This document shows positions 9,502 through 22,343 of a stretch of 64,000 nt of DNA, piece after piece; position 1 is the stretch's first letter; every line of letters begins with the position of its first letter. Made by a program: the position numbers and the translations under genes. Origin of the DNA: Isoetes taiwanensis (Eukaryota > Streptophyta > Lycopodiopsida > Isoetales > Isoetaceae); NCBI GenBank assembly GCA_021234155.1, contig JAJEKV010000065.1, forward strand, positions 6,057,903 to 6,121,902, given 5' to 3'. The notes beneath the pieces are model-generated. The model made no database searches and had not been told where the DNA came from. It saw nothing but the letters and a program-made list of their open reading frames with translations.

Positions 9502-11626
9502 AAGATTCATTCTTAGGTTAAAAGATGGAGTGCATGCTTCTCCGTTTACATTCTTTTCACCATTGCTTCATGCTTTTTGACCCTCTATTTCCTTCTGCAG
9601 GTGAATTGTATCTGGAGCAAATTGCATGGGCCAAGCGGTTGAAGATATTCACCAAAATGTGATTGTTCGGATGCTACTTCAATGAGTCAGGGGCTGATTT
9701 TCAACGTCCAGCTTGCAGCAAATGAAACGAAGGTCGATGCTTGCTCCATGCTTGCGTCTAAGATCATTTGTTATGTGGGTTTTAGAATTCAAGATCCACA
9801 TTTTCCATGAAAGACATTTTGTTAATGTTCAAAGGTGTTCTTGCAGTTTCTAAATTGCTGTTCGTACTCTGTGGTATCATCTTATTTTCAAAGTGCTTCC
9901 TATTGTAGTAGTTTTCATTGCATATACATCTGTCTTTATCTGGAGTCGTCTTAGGCATTATAGGTAAGCTTATATTTATATTCCGATGATTCCAGTTATA
10001 TTCATATGACTACATGAACAAGCAACTCAAATTGCTATCTGTTTGAATAATAAATGCGCCTTTTAACTGGACATTAGATTCTATGATCTTATAGGAAGAG
10101 CGACACCTTCATGGGCAGGGACGTATTCAGTGTTAGACATTGTAAACTGAGGTATGAATTAGAATTTCGTTATGCACTATCTTTGCCTCATTGCCATACA
10201 TAAACTATCTTTCACATTATCAAACTGCATTTGTTTGCACAAATGTGCATTTCTGTTGCATCCAAATTGTGTTTGTCCCTCCCGTAAGCACATTCCATTC
10301 ACTATGATTATATGTATGTCATATGTATGCTTGGACTATGCACCTCAGTGAACATCTCTGCATCTATATCTCATGTTCATTGCTACATCATGCCTGCAGA
10401 AAAACAATTTATCTGATTGATTGTAATAGGCGTGATGGAGCAGTCAACACCATCTTCTTATGCTTGGTCATTTGGCTCCAAGGAAATGAATGCTGGGAAC
10501 AAGTTTATTATTTGAAGATTGCATACAACTAACAATGGTGCAGCAATCAAGAAATGTCCAAATAGGCTACATGCATAAGCTTTAGCTATGTGATGCTACA
10601 GTAATAATTTTCTTCCTTTCTAAAGAACAAAATGTATATAAAGGCTGTGTTACTCTTTTCTTGACAGATTCATTTGAAGCTGGCTATAAGGGGTGACGGC
10701 TCTTATCTGAAAATTTTGATTCTTACATTGGCTTTGCATAAATGATATTTTTTGTGGCCAACGATCATTTTGTAGTTCTTTCATAGATAATGTCCAAATA
10801 TCATTTATGCATAGATTTAGCTATTAACTGTAATATTTTCGTTCCTTTTTGCAAAGGTAAAAGCGTATAAAGGGCTGCTTTATTCTTTAGTTAACAGCTT
10901 CAATCTGTGAAGCATGGCAATAACAGACAATATCTGGGGAAATTTGGTTTGTTTTGGCTCTCTGGGATCTATGATGCCATGCAAGCACTTGATTCATATC
11001 ACCACAGTTTAAAATGTATTATCTGTTAAACTAAATTCGTTTCAAGTAAAAGGCAGTTCTTCAAATGCCTACAATTTAGTTTCTCAAGCAAAACTTTAAG
11101 GTTGTTCGATGGAAATGCATGCATTGTAAGTTAATTTGGTATGTTGTATCCATTTTATGTCCAATATGGGCCTTTGCTATATATGAGATGCTTAAAGTGA
11201 GAGACCATAATTATTTTTCTTACAAAATGTCAATGGAAACTGAACAACAAACTAGCAGTGTATTTTAAGAATTGTGTCCACTATGGCTTGGGCCTTTTCT
11301 GCCTTTATGGTCACTGTAATAAAAGTCAGTTCTCAATGTATAGGGAACTGGGTTTTCGAGAATTTTTTTGCTTGGTATAACTTCTCTTATTTTTATGTTA
11401 GTCCGATTAAACATGATGTCAAAATATTGTTTTATTAACAAGAGTTATTAAATTGTCTCATTGCCCCACGGAATATTACTTCTAATAAGGACGCATAACT
11501 TCATAGCAATAGAATGGTTCAAGAACTGTACATGACAGGTTGCACATGAACAAAATTGATTTGAGAAGAATTTGTGGAATTCATTCCATAGTTGGGGAAT
11601 TACGTCTTCCTATTATGCACAGCATT
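9502..11626. other. AT-rich non-coding DNA between the copia element and the Helitron end
   Basis: No recognisable gene. Short polypyrimidine-AG sites (for example TTCCTTCTGCAG before 9601) followed by brief open stretches hint at decayed exons. Two related stretches around 10,620 and 10,850 repeat the phrases TATAAAGG and GGCTGTGTTACTCTTT in degenerate form. It may be the internal DNA of a non-autonomous Helitron. Confidence 0.3.
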
Positions 11627-11657
11627 GCCCGGCAACGCCGGGCACACGTTTACTAGT
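11627..11657 (+). mobile_element. Helitron-type 3' terminus
   Basis: A perfect 7-bp hairpin (GCCCGGC-AAC-GCCGGGC, 11627-11643) is followed after nine bases by CTAGT (11653-11657) and then a T. A GC-rich hairpin shortly before CTRRT is the hallmark of plant Helitron 3' ends, and the following T fits insertion between A and T. Decayed LINE sequence resumes just to the right. The 5' end is not established. Confidence 0.65.
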
Positions 11658-11664
11658 TAACCTT

Positions 11665-13060
11665 AATTGTTGAATTTGACTGCTTTTAGTCTCTTATCTT
11701 TTTTTTTCTCTTTCGCTTGAATTAGTACCATTTCTTCGAAGTTGTGTATAATGAATCCAAGAAAGTTCTTCAACTACCTTATTTCGGCCCCAAAAGCTTT
11801 AGCAAAATTTTTAACTGCTGCGAGAGACGCAATTAATGCCTCTATTCCTCATTTATTTCTGGTAGCCGCAATCCAGATTTTCTTACACTGATCTTTGAAA
11901 TCTTCATCCTTAAGAAATCTAGGGTTTAGCTTGGACTGTTTTCAATGGCTTAAATGTACTAACACGAGAAGAACAGAGGAATTCTTTAAGAGATTATGGT
12001 GATATAAAGACAAACTCACTTCTTACAGGACCTGAGAACTTACATCACCTATCATGACGCGCATAGGCTCTGCCATCTCCATTCCAACTGTTATGCCATG
12101 TAAAACCTAAATCACCTTGCAGTTCAACAAATCCCAATTCATTAAGCATGCTCTGCCACTTCTCCCTTTCAAATCTATGTATGATATCAACCCCAGTCCC
12201 ATATCTATCACTGCTACTTTCCACTATATTAAAGCCCCGAACCGAAATCCACAATATGTCTTGGTCAAAGTGTTCCAATTTGTTGTTCACACTGGCCGAC
12301 AAGGATGCTCTCTATCTGGCTTGATTATATGCATAAATTTTTATCATCCCCCATTTTTCACCATGAGCACACTAAGTTACTATTGAGCACCTCCCAAAAT
12401 GATCAGTATAAGTCGACAAAATTTGCAACTGCTTTCTCCATGCAATAAACGTTCTCCCACTAGAACTGCCACTGGATGATACAATGCCTACATATTGTTT
12501 CCCTAATATATTGAACAATACTCCTACTTCCTCTTCTCTACACTTATGCTCCTGTAAACAAACTATGTCTGGACTAATCTTTTTCAAAGCCAAAGAGAGT
12601 CTACTGCCCTTAACTTCAGAGGACTTTACCTCCCTGATATTACAACTTACTATTCTATGTTCCATTTATATATATTGAGTCGTTCGGATGACATGCCTTC
12701 ATAGTGTATCCCTCTCTCTTCTTCCACAGTTCTTTTATTTCTCATTACATTTTCACATGCGTTATTTGCAACCTCATCCATAGGAAGGTCTGCCCATATA
12801 TTTAAATGTAGAGGAAAACCCCCATCTTCATTTTGTCGATCAACTGCATATCTTCAATTTTTGTTCTTTATGAGTTCCTGCCACTTTTTCTGTATAACCC
12901 TACATGTAGATTGTTAAGGTTTTGGAGTCATCGTCCCGAGAAATCCCTTTTCCCTCGTTTAATCTTTTTTATTCCACTGCCATTTTTGTGTTGTACTAAG
13001 GCCAATCCTTTTTGATTCACATCACCTACCTTATCTGCCTGGTGAAGACTCATTTTCTTT
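11665..13060 (-). mobile_element. Decayed L1-like LINE fragment (LINE-H): ORF1 tail, endonuclease, linker
   Basis: The minus strand carries an apurinic endonuclease start at 12665-12372 (VSCNIREVKSSEVKGSRLSL, KISPDIVCLQEHKCREEEVG). It continues at 12302-12045 (EKWQSMLNELGFVELQGDLG, FTWHN, ARHDR), followed leftwards by linker-like sequence (LNPRFLKDEDFKDQCKKIW) that runs to the Helitron terminus. Upstream, 12665-13060 gives out-of-frame pieces resembling the end of a plant LINE ORF1. No reverse transcriptase is present. It is a different family from the LINEs at 26-44 kb. The endonuclease would nick target DNA in a live element, but this copy has many stops and frameshifts. Confidence 0.75.
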
Positions 13061-14099
13061 GCTCTTTATCTTGTTCCATGCACATGATTCGAGCATCTTA
13101 ACGGATGTTCGTTCACATTATTCATGTTAAGACAAGTTTATTACAGTCCTAAACCTTTGCATTTTTTTCTTCAACATTTATCTGCTCTGCTTTCCCCTTA
13201 CAAAGAAATCCTCTAGACCCTTAGCAACCATAACATTCTTCTAACGCACTCACCCCAATTTTTGGTCCACTGTTGAAACCATTAATTTTCTTTCGTCCAC
13301 ATGTACTTTATTCAGAGATCACAGAAAAACCTACATGTAGATCTGTGGAGGTGTGGTTTTGCTAATTGATGATATTGTTTTTTAAGTGGACAAGAAACAT
13401 CCATTGTTATTTTTTCAAGAAGTTGTGGTTTTAATATTTTAGAAGGTGTGGTTTTTTACGAGGTATGTTTTTTGTTAAAAGCAGTGTAATTTTCGTTTTT
13501 GAGGTGGTGTTGTTTTTAAGGCGGTATAGTTTTTTGAGATGTGTTTTATAAGTAAGTGTAGCTTTTAAGAAGATGTTTTTTCCAAGGAAGTATGGTTCTC
13601 TAAAATGGTGTGGTTTGTTAAGGTTCTCTATAGCCGATTTTGTTTAGCACCATTATACAGTCGTTGCACTACTCTCATCCATATGACTCACCATGAAGTA
13701 TCCATGTTGTCATTACATGTCATGTGTCAAAATGCATTATCTCATCTATGTCCCTCTACCCCTCATGCTTATAGAAAACTGGATTGCAAAGGCATGTGAA
13801 GATTCCAAATTTGAGTTGAATAGGCATCGATCCGAGCCATCGAATCGGCATTCTGGGAAGGGACGAATAGCTATATATGCATAATTCATTCTTATGGTTG
13901 GTTATCGGCATCTTCTCACAGTACCGTCTCTTCCTTGCCTATTGCTTCCCTCCCTACCCGCCCTTTTATATAGTTTTGAGTTTGTTTCATGTTCATGTTT
14001 ATTTCCTTTTCGATACTAACTCCATTATCCTCCACTCATTGGGTGTTGCTATGGTGATTATTGTCGTCTATTTTTTATATGTTTCTGTTCAGTACTGAC
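13061..14099. repeat. T-rich non-coding DNA with degenerate GTGTGGTTTT-like repeats
   Basis: From about 13340 to 13625 the sequence is built of imperfect 25-40 base units around GTGTGGTTTTTTA or GGTGTTGTTTTTAAG. The rest has no recognisable gene. The short ORFs at 13605-14098 have no family resemblance. Confidence 0.45.
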
Positions 14100-14262
14100 C
14101 ATCTGTTGGGTGATACATTTTTCCACCCGATGGCTGATGCAAATTATTTTCTATCCACTGGGTGATGCTATCTATATTTTTCCACCCGTTGGCTGATGTT
14201 AGATGATTTCCACCTGTTGGTGATGCTATTTTTCTTTTTTCAACTCTCGGCGATGTTTTCTA
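14100..14262. repeat. Short degenerate tandem repeat (CACCCGTTGGCTGATG-type)
   Basis: About five imperfect copies of a 30-50 base unit with the core CCACCYGTTGGNTGATG plus a T-rich spacer. It looks like a decayed minisatellite. Confidence 0.6.
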
Positions 14263-15205
<943 letters not shown>

Positions 15206-15248
15206 AAAGAAATAACCAATTCCTTCATCCTAATCTGTCATCTATGAG

Positions 15249-16503
15249 CAGAAAAAAATATCGTTCTTGGCGCCCAGCGGCTAGCGCTGTTCTTGGCCGG
15301 CTAGGGCAGTGGCCGCCCTGCTCCTTGCCGACTACCACAGCGGGAGGATTGAAGACAACATCTGCTGTTTTTTAAGGCTAGCAGGGACGGATAGAATTTG
15401 CATGATCAGAGGTCAGAAGAAAAATCTGTTAAAGGGATGCAATATTTTCTTTTCGGCGGCGGACTTGTAGCAATTAGCCTCTAACGAGGTATGTTCTTTA
15501 GCGCAGAGGTATTCTTGATGCCCTTTGCCCTTTTCTTTTCAAACAGAGATGTCGAAATGGTAGATCCATCTAGATGGATGCCGACCTATAAGGCAAAGAA
15601 CTACTGCAAGGCTGGTAAAGATTATCATTTGCATTCCATTCTAACAGGGAATATCAAAATCTGTTCTCTGAAAGAAATTCTATTTGTGGCCCTTCCTTTC
15701 TGTCCGCTCTTTCTTACTAGCAGGAAGATTCAGATTTTAGCATTTGATGAATCAGGAAGATACTTTATGTTTGAAGATTTACAAGGTTAGTCTTGAGTTA
15801 CAGGTTTATCTTGAACAGAGCGTGCTACTAGGTTGTATGACAGATTGGTGAATACTTGGAATTTATTAACACCTTGGTTGTATTTTTCAAGTACTGCTAT
15901 GCTTGAAAAAGCCATTCAAGATTAAGCTTGAATATAATTTGGTACTGATGCCAAATTCTCCTTCCAATGGATATGGTATTTTTCAAGTACTGCTATGCTT
16001 GAAAAAGCCATTCAATTTAATTTGGTACTGATGCCAATTTTACACTGAATCCACTGGATCTGGTCTTCTCAAATACTGCTATGTTTGAGATGTGTGCTAA
16101 ATCAGGTACTGATATGCCTGAATTTCATTGCATTGGCTATTCTCATACAGATATGAATTTGCAACTTGCATGGAACAAAGTTTCTTCTATTCCAGTGGTT
16201 CAGGGCATTTGCACATTCTTCAAGATAAGAGTTATTATTTCCAGGGCCTTCTGGCTACTTTGGATCATCTTCTATAATCTGGATACGATGCGGATGGATT
16301 TTATGGACTATTCCAGGATATCAGCTATAAGAGCAAGTTATGAGCTTCATGTGTACTTTGCTTCTAGAGCAATTAATAAGTTTCTGCATATAGAGAATGA
16401 AGAAGTTGAGATTACTCCTATACTAATTCTCTGTAAGCTTGAAACATTGTACTTTTTTCTCATATATAAAATATAAAAATTCGTACCTTCAAAAAAAAAA
16501 AAA
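15249..16503 (+). mobile_element. Poly(A)-tailed retroposon or retrocopy with a 17-bp target duplication
   Basis: The 17-mer AATCTGTCATCTATGAG occurs at 15232-15248 and again at 16502-16518. The DNA between ends in a run of 13 A at 16491-16503. This is the signature of LINE-driven target-primed reverse transcription. The insert has no reverse transcriptase. It holds two open stretches (99 codons at 15491-15790 and 131 codons at 16081-16476) that I do not recognise, and an internal 3-copy repeat. It could be a retrocopy of a host transcript (coding or long non-coding) or an unknown non-autonomous retroposon. It sits in the 3' UTR of LINE-G and so is younger than it. Confidence 0.8.
15881..16140 (+). 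repeat. Three tandem copies of a roughly 90-bp unit inside the retroposon
   Basis: Copies start at 15881, 15977 and 16064. Shared phrases are TTCAAGTACTGCTATGCTTGA and GGTACTGATGCC, less conserved in the third copy. The first two are nearly identical apart from a 17-base insertion. Confidence 0.85.
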
Positions 16504-17310
16504 TCTGTCATCTATGAGACAACATTAGGCTCACTCCCCTCTATTTCATAAATGTTCAACAGAAACTTATAATTTTTTACATGATTTTCTCTGACTCTCA
16601 ATGCTTCAATGATATCCTTGGATATAGAAAATCTTTGTCTCAAGTTTTGATACGCTGGACACTGTAGTACTAAATGCTCTTCACCCTTTATCTCATCTAT
16701 CCCGAATACTTTGCAGGTTCTTCTCTCTCTAGGCACATTCCCCCATCTCCCGACCTCCACCTGCTCTTCACCCTCTATCTCATCCATCCTGCATACTTTG
16801 CATGTTCTTCTCTCTCTCGGCACATTCCCCCATCTTCCGACCTCCACTCCCAAATGGTGTGAACTCAATCGCATCCTACATATCATGTGTCTTTAATAAT
16901 AGGACCCCTTCGCATTGAGATATGGAGCCTCTACAAGTTCCGGGTTCACATTCTGTATATAATATTGCATTTTCACTCCTGGGTTTGCCCATAGTTTTTG
17001 ACTTATATTTTGTCTTATCCAATCATACAAATCCCCTTTATCGTCAGGTGCATTTCCAAGCTCATATCCCATTTTTAGACCACTTGATGCTATCTGCATA
17101 CCAACCCGTTATGCTGCTCTGCACCGTTGCCAATACCGGTAGTCTATTTCTTTCCATTTCTTGAACCTTCCGTAGATATTTCAGAGTTTGGTACATGACT
17201 TCCCGTTCTACGCTTAGTAATCTTGTATCTGCAAGCATCATTGGGTAAGGGGTTTGCATTTTAACACATAATTGTTTAGGGTCTGTGTTCAGGATCGCCT
17301 GCAAGACAGC

Positions 17311-17499
17311 CCTTTATGAGGACTATTGGATCAAACAGACGAATCCTAATATGGTGTCACGCGAGATTTTGCAAAGAAATCAGAACAGAAAGAATGAAAC
17401 AGAACAGAAAAGCAAAGAGACTATATGCCAAGATAAGACTCCTTGAATATAAAAAAGAGTACATGAGCTCTCGCTAAAATGAGAAGACTGAAATAAGAC
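17311..17499. other. Boundary DNA without a recognised feature
   Basis: A-rich stretches such as AACAGAACAGAAAAGC occur; no gene is seen. Confidence 0.3.
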
Positions 17500-17503
17500 G
17501 ATG

Positions 17504-20230
17504 CTAAGTCTCATCTAAAAACTTGAGATCTAACTCTATTGATATATATAGTGCAATGGCCTTGGGCCCAGAATAGACATATGGCAGAGCCTTTGTGATC
17601 TCGATCACCAAATCCTGGATCATATGCATGATTTGAGGGAATCTTTGCAGTGCCGTCATTAGTGCCTGGAATCCCACTAATTTAAGGTCGAACTCCCCAG
17701 AGCCAGTCATTTGTCTTGTCTGGCTCTCTTCTTTGACAGCGGCGTGGACTTCTGCGTGGTTTTCGGGGGGGAGGGAAGGGGAGGGGGGTTGCAGGATCTG
17801 ACGCCAGTCCGAAGTAAGAAACTGACAACGTGGAGGTGCTCCTAATGATGCATAAAGAGTATCATGCCGAGGAGGAGGCTGCATCATAGACTGCTGAGCT
17901 TGATCACGGAACTCTTGAAGTGTATCATCATTCAGAGTTTGACACTAATATTGTCATTCTGAACAGGAAGAAATGTCTTGATAGGAGGAGGAACCCAGTC
18001 CACAGGAATGATTTCACCGTCAATGTAAGCACGGAGACTGTTGAGGGCACCTAAGTGCTACAAGTAGGTCTGAGCAAATTGAATCCCTATATCCTCATGC
18101 AAATTTTTACGGACTTGCTGCAAAGTTTCGACAATCCAAAGAGGCACATGACAAGTGAGCTCAGGAATGTACTCCGCTTTAGAAGCAGTGAGCCATAATG
18201 GATCTTGAAGATATTTATTCTCCTGCTGTAACAACCATTGAGCATTTGCATCCCCTTGAAAGGCACGGTGTAAACCGTCATCAAACTTATCTTGTGTGTC
18301 AGCCAGATAGAAATCGTGCATGACATATGCCATTGGTTGAACAAGGCAAAACTTAAAGAATTCTTGATCTTCACAAAGAATAAGTTGAAATATAAGAGCA
18401 CAAAGAAGGCCTTTGTCTTCAATGGAAAGATCGGACCGTATGGTGAGCAGATTCTTGCTGGTGAGAGAGCCATGAAGGGTGCCATTAGCAGTGAACCACT
18501 TGAGCAAAAAAAGATGTTCTCGGGACTGAATATAGTCCAGATAGCGCATGGGTTTTGGAAAAACATCCTGGATATGAACAACTAAGGAGATGTAGGTCTC
18601 ATGCTGATGATGAGCGTTATCAGCAGACTAGAACTGCAACTGATGTTCTAGATCGTGGATTTTGTTGTCTTTCTCCGTGAGGAGATGGAGTTGTTCCTTG
18701 ACCTTTCTATGAGAATGAGTGGCCTGTGAGGACGAAGGGTCATGGGTGGAAACCTGCAGCTGAAGACTAGCAATCTCAGCGTCATCCATAAGCTTTTGTT
18801 TCTGCATGTCACTGAGTTGCGTTTACAAATCCGTGACCTGTGTCTGTACTCCTGCTAGCTGTCCTTGCAAGACAGTGATGCGAATTTCTGCCCTATGTGG
18901 TGGCATGCTGTTGATGGGTATACTCATTCTGCAACTCCGTGTAAAGCGTCAACCAGAAGCTTGTCTTTCGCAGTGATCTAAGCTAGAAGCTCCATGATGG
19001 TGGCCTGAAGTTGAGCTTACTGTTCTTCCATAGCAGCACGTAGCTCCTGTTCTTTAAGGAGAGCAGCCCTAGTGTCTAGGAAAGCCCATGCTTACTCTGA
19101 AGACTTTCTTCCAAAATCTGGTTCTGAGCGTGAGCAGCCTGAAAATCACGCTGCAAGGCGTTCGTGGAATCCATGTATTCTTTAACCCTATTCATAAATT
19201 GTTCTTGCGACTCCTGGAGTTTGAGCATGCAACTGGAAAAAATTTGTTCATATTGATACAAGGCCCATCTGGTGGGTGGAGGAACGAGCGACTGAAGAGG
19301 CAAAGGTGCCAAGTGGAAGTTTGAGAGACTTGGTGGGAGGTAGAAGCATCAGCGTGAGTGGGTTGAGAGGAAGGGGCATTGATGACCTTGGAAGGTGTGG
19401 GGCGTGGATCTTGCGGGCGTGGAGATGTTTGAGCATCAGAGCGTGGTCAAGAGGTTTTTTCTTGAAGTTCCCTGACCGGACGGATGACAGAGTGAGTGCA
19501 ACTGGAAGCTTGAGAAGTGGCTTCTAAGTGTCTGGTGGAAAGTCGACTAGATTCTGGAAGACATTGGTTGATGATGGCTTGGAAATGAGCACCTATGGCA
19601 GACTCAAGACCTAAATCAGGAGATTGGCGAAGCTGGTCTATTTCATGAAGAAGACGTTGGAACAAAATTTGGGACCAATCCACAAAGCTGGTGGAATGAA
19701 TGGCGGCAATGACTATATGGAAAAAATGCTTGTTGATGTGGGTGTTCTTGATGTACCCATAGAACTTCCTCCATAAAAACTTGACAAAAGCTTTGTGAGG
19801 CTTCGCTATGTTGGTAAGCTTTGGCAGCATATGGAGCTTGACCATAGACAGCGACATCATGATTCTGTAAAGCAACCCAATTTACGGAAGGAGTGCGCCT
19901 AGACAATTGAAATACCTGTGCGAAGAGACTCTGATTGAGGGTGAGTCGTGTATGATCCACCATTGTCTGATATCCTTCATCTGTCTTAATCAAATAGGCA
20001 ATGAACTGTCAAAGTTGTTCTGGATTGGGAATAGGGAATTCTTGTTTTGAAAAATCAAGCCACCCCGCCCTTTCAATGACATCGTGACTGGCGTTTTCAA
20101 GAGGTTCTCGGACAGTGGCGGTGAAAAAGATTACAGATTGAAAAAGTGCAGGATCCATGGGCGCAGTGGCCTGTAGGGTGGGCAACTTTGTGGAAGCAGC
20201 CATGGCAATCAACAAGAAAACTTGAAGAGC
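17504..20230 (-). pseudogene. Decayed long ORF of unknown function (possibly a mobile-element protein)
   Basis: Reading the minus strand from an ATG near 20203 (MAASTKLPTLQATAPMDPAL), open stretches follow each other in changing frames: to 20009 and then 19993-19643, a Gln-rich heptad-like central region around 19312-18650 (QEQFMNRVKEYMDSTNALQR), 18549-18058 (YIQSREHLFLLKWFTANGTL), and 17887-17504 (FDLKLVGFQALMTALQRFPQ). Together they suggest one large protein of about 800-900 residues with a folded N-terminal part, a long coiled-coil middle and a folded C-terminal part. It is now broken by several frameshifts and stops. I do not recognise the family. The shape would suit a structural or Gag-like protein of an unknown element, but no LTR or RT is seen next to it. 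Confidence 0.5.
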
Positions 20231-20534
20231 GGAAGGCAAAGAGCGGAGAAAGTTGTGGAGCTTTAGGGTTCGCGTCTGTTCAGCCAAGATTTTTATAGGT
20301 GGGTTCAAAAATGGAATCTGAGCCGTTGAAAGTGCCAAATGGCGGTATGGATGAAGATGGCGGCGTGGATGAAAGAAATATCCAGAAGCAAAATTTTGGT
20401 TAAGTCCCAGAAAACCAACTGAGAGAAAATCATAGTGGAGATGGATGGGAATGAACAGTGCGATGGGACATCGTGGTGGTGTACGAATAGTGATTTGACA
20501 CAACCGTGGTTTAATTGGACATAATTAAAAGAGG

Positions 20535-20890
20535 CAACTCGAGAGTCTGACCATTTCTTCCTGTGTAGACATGTCAGGCATGCTTGGTTGTGGCTTCAAG
20601 CCTCTTTCGTTGCAATTTAAAAGCCAACATGTGTTATTAGCAGTCTATCCAAGTGGTTGGGAAAATTTGGCAAAAAGGGCGTTTCACTTGGCTTCTGCAT
20701 GGATCATTTGGTCCATTTGGAAAAGCAGGAATCTTCTCATATTCAAAGGTCTTGCTTGTTCAGATGCACAGGTCCTTCTTGATGCCCAAGGCCGCTGCGA
20801 TAAATTTCTTGTATATAAGAAAATAGTATATCAATTTGTCTCCATTAGTGCCTTTTCTTTAAGGAGAAGCATTCGAAAGATTGTTTTATA
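20535..20890 (+). pseudogene. LINE zinc-binding (zf-RVT) domain fragment
   Basis: SDHFFLCRHVRHAWLWLQA and, in another frame, LASAWIIWSIWKSRNLLIFK match the end of the zf-RVT domain found after the RT of many plant LINEs. Frame changes and the missing RT show it is a remnant. Confidence 0.6.
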
Positions 20891-22164
20891 GGGCACAATT
20901 TTCTTAACTTTGATGGATCTGATTATATCAAAGGATGCAATTATCAAGACTTTGCAGGTGCCGCAAAGAACAATCATTATGCACCAAGCATCTAGGTAAT
21001 TGCAAGACACATGTTACCTGATTTTCTTTATTGCAAAAGGACTCGACAGGTTGCTATGTGTCTAGCCTAATCTATCCAAAAAGATCTTACTGGCTATGAA
21101 GAAATTACCAATGCATTTCTTAGATGTCATCTTGTACCTGTTCGAGGTATTAGGAAAGGCATTCGGGCATGGACCCGTGGGGTCCCGCGGCGACAGGAGC
21201 CTGAATTTGCGAATCAGAACCAACAAACCCAGAACAAAACAACGCGCAGTGAAGAGAAAGGGATCAAATACCAAAATTCAGGCTTCACACCTTCATGCCA
21301 TTGCCCCTGTGCCAGCAAATATCTAACTGAGGCTGATGAGGCGCCTCTTTTGGCAAGCCACAGGGAGCAACATCTCAATATCCAGCATGTCCGCTATCTC
21401 CTCCAGCACAGCGGCAACCACATCTGGTTGCCCGCCTTGGTCGGACCATGCCTGCCACGAATTCCTAGCAGCCACCCTCTGCTCAGACTATGCTAAAAAA
21501 AAATATTCACCGCAATCCTAACCCCTATATTTCGGGCCACCTTTACAAAAACCATATGCCTCACAAAATTTGACAACCTTATAAGTCAAACAAATATATA
21601 AATTTATATATTTCCAATACTATTTTGAAATCCCATCTGGTTGAGGAGTTCCTTGTATACAAAATTCCACTTATAGCAAATAGCAAGAGTGAGATTTTGT
21701 GTTGTGTGTTAAAAAATAAATGCAATAAATTATATGTGCTCTATTTTAGGTGAAACATATATAAAGATATATATCTCCCATACTATTTTTAAAATTCCAG
21801 CTGGTTGATAAATTTGGGAAAAGAAGAACTCGAAAGTTAAAAGTGAATTGAATTGAGTTTTATCGTCCACTGAAGCTAGGTACCTGTATTTCGAGTGAAA
21901 CCATGCTCTAATGGATATTGTTCAACTTAATTTTATTAGAATTGAATTGAATGGAGCAATTCTATTGTTGAAAAAACCACGTAATTTATATTTTTATTTC
22001 AAAGTAAAGAAAACTACGTTAACCGCACAGTTTGCAGCTTAGAAATGTGTCTTAAAAGGAAACCACGCGTTTTGGGCTCACTCCTTAAAGCCTAAATCAG
22101 CTGAAATACGATATCGTACTGTTATAAGTATGTTATACGTAGACGTGAATTAAGAATTCTTTTA
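20891..22164. other. Non-coding DNA upstream of MRS2
   Basis: No recognised gene. A short GC-rich patch at 21160-21490 has small ORFs without family resemblance. Two related phrases (ATATATATTTCCAATACTATTTT and a close variant, about 21600 and 21775) indicate an old local duplication. Confidence 0.35.
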
Positions 22165-22343
22165 TTAGCTTGTTCCGGCGAAAGATTGGCTATGGCGAGG
22201 AGAAGCTAGCCCTGGCACATTTAAGCTTGAAATGTGGTGCATTTCTTTATTTTTCGTTTCTATTTGGGCTGTCACGAACTTGTGACTGCAGTGAAAAACT
22301 GCACAGAATTTTCCAATGCGGGGATTATCCCTAAAGAGCGCAG
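22165..22343 (+). promoter_or_regulatory. Probable 5' UTR and proximal promoter of MRS2
   Basis: The region directly upstream of the MRS2 start. No clear TATA box or known response element is visible, so the transcription start is undetermined. Confidence 0.3.
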
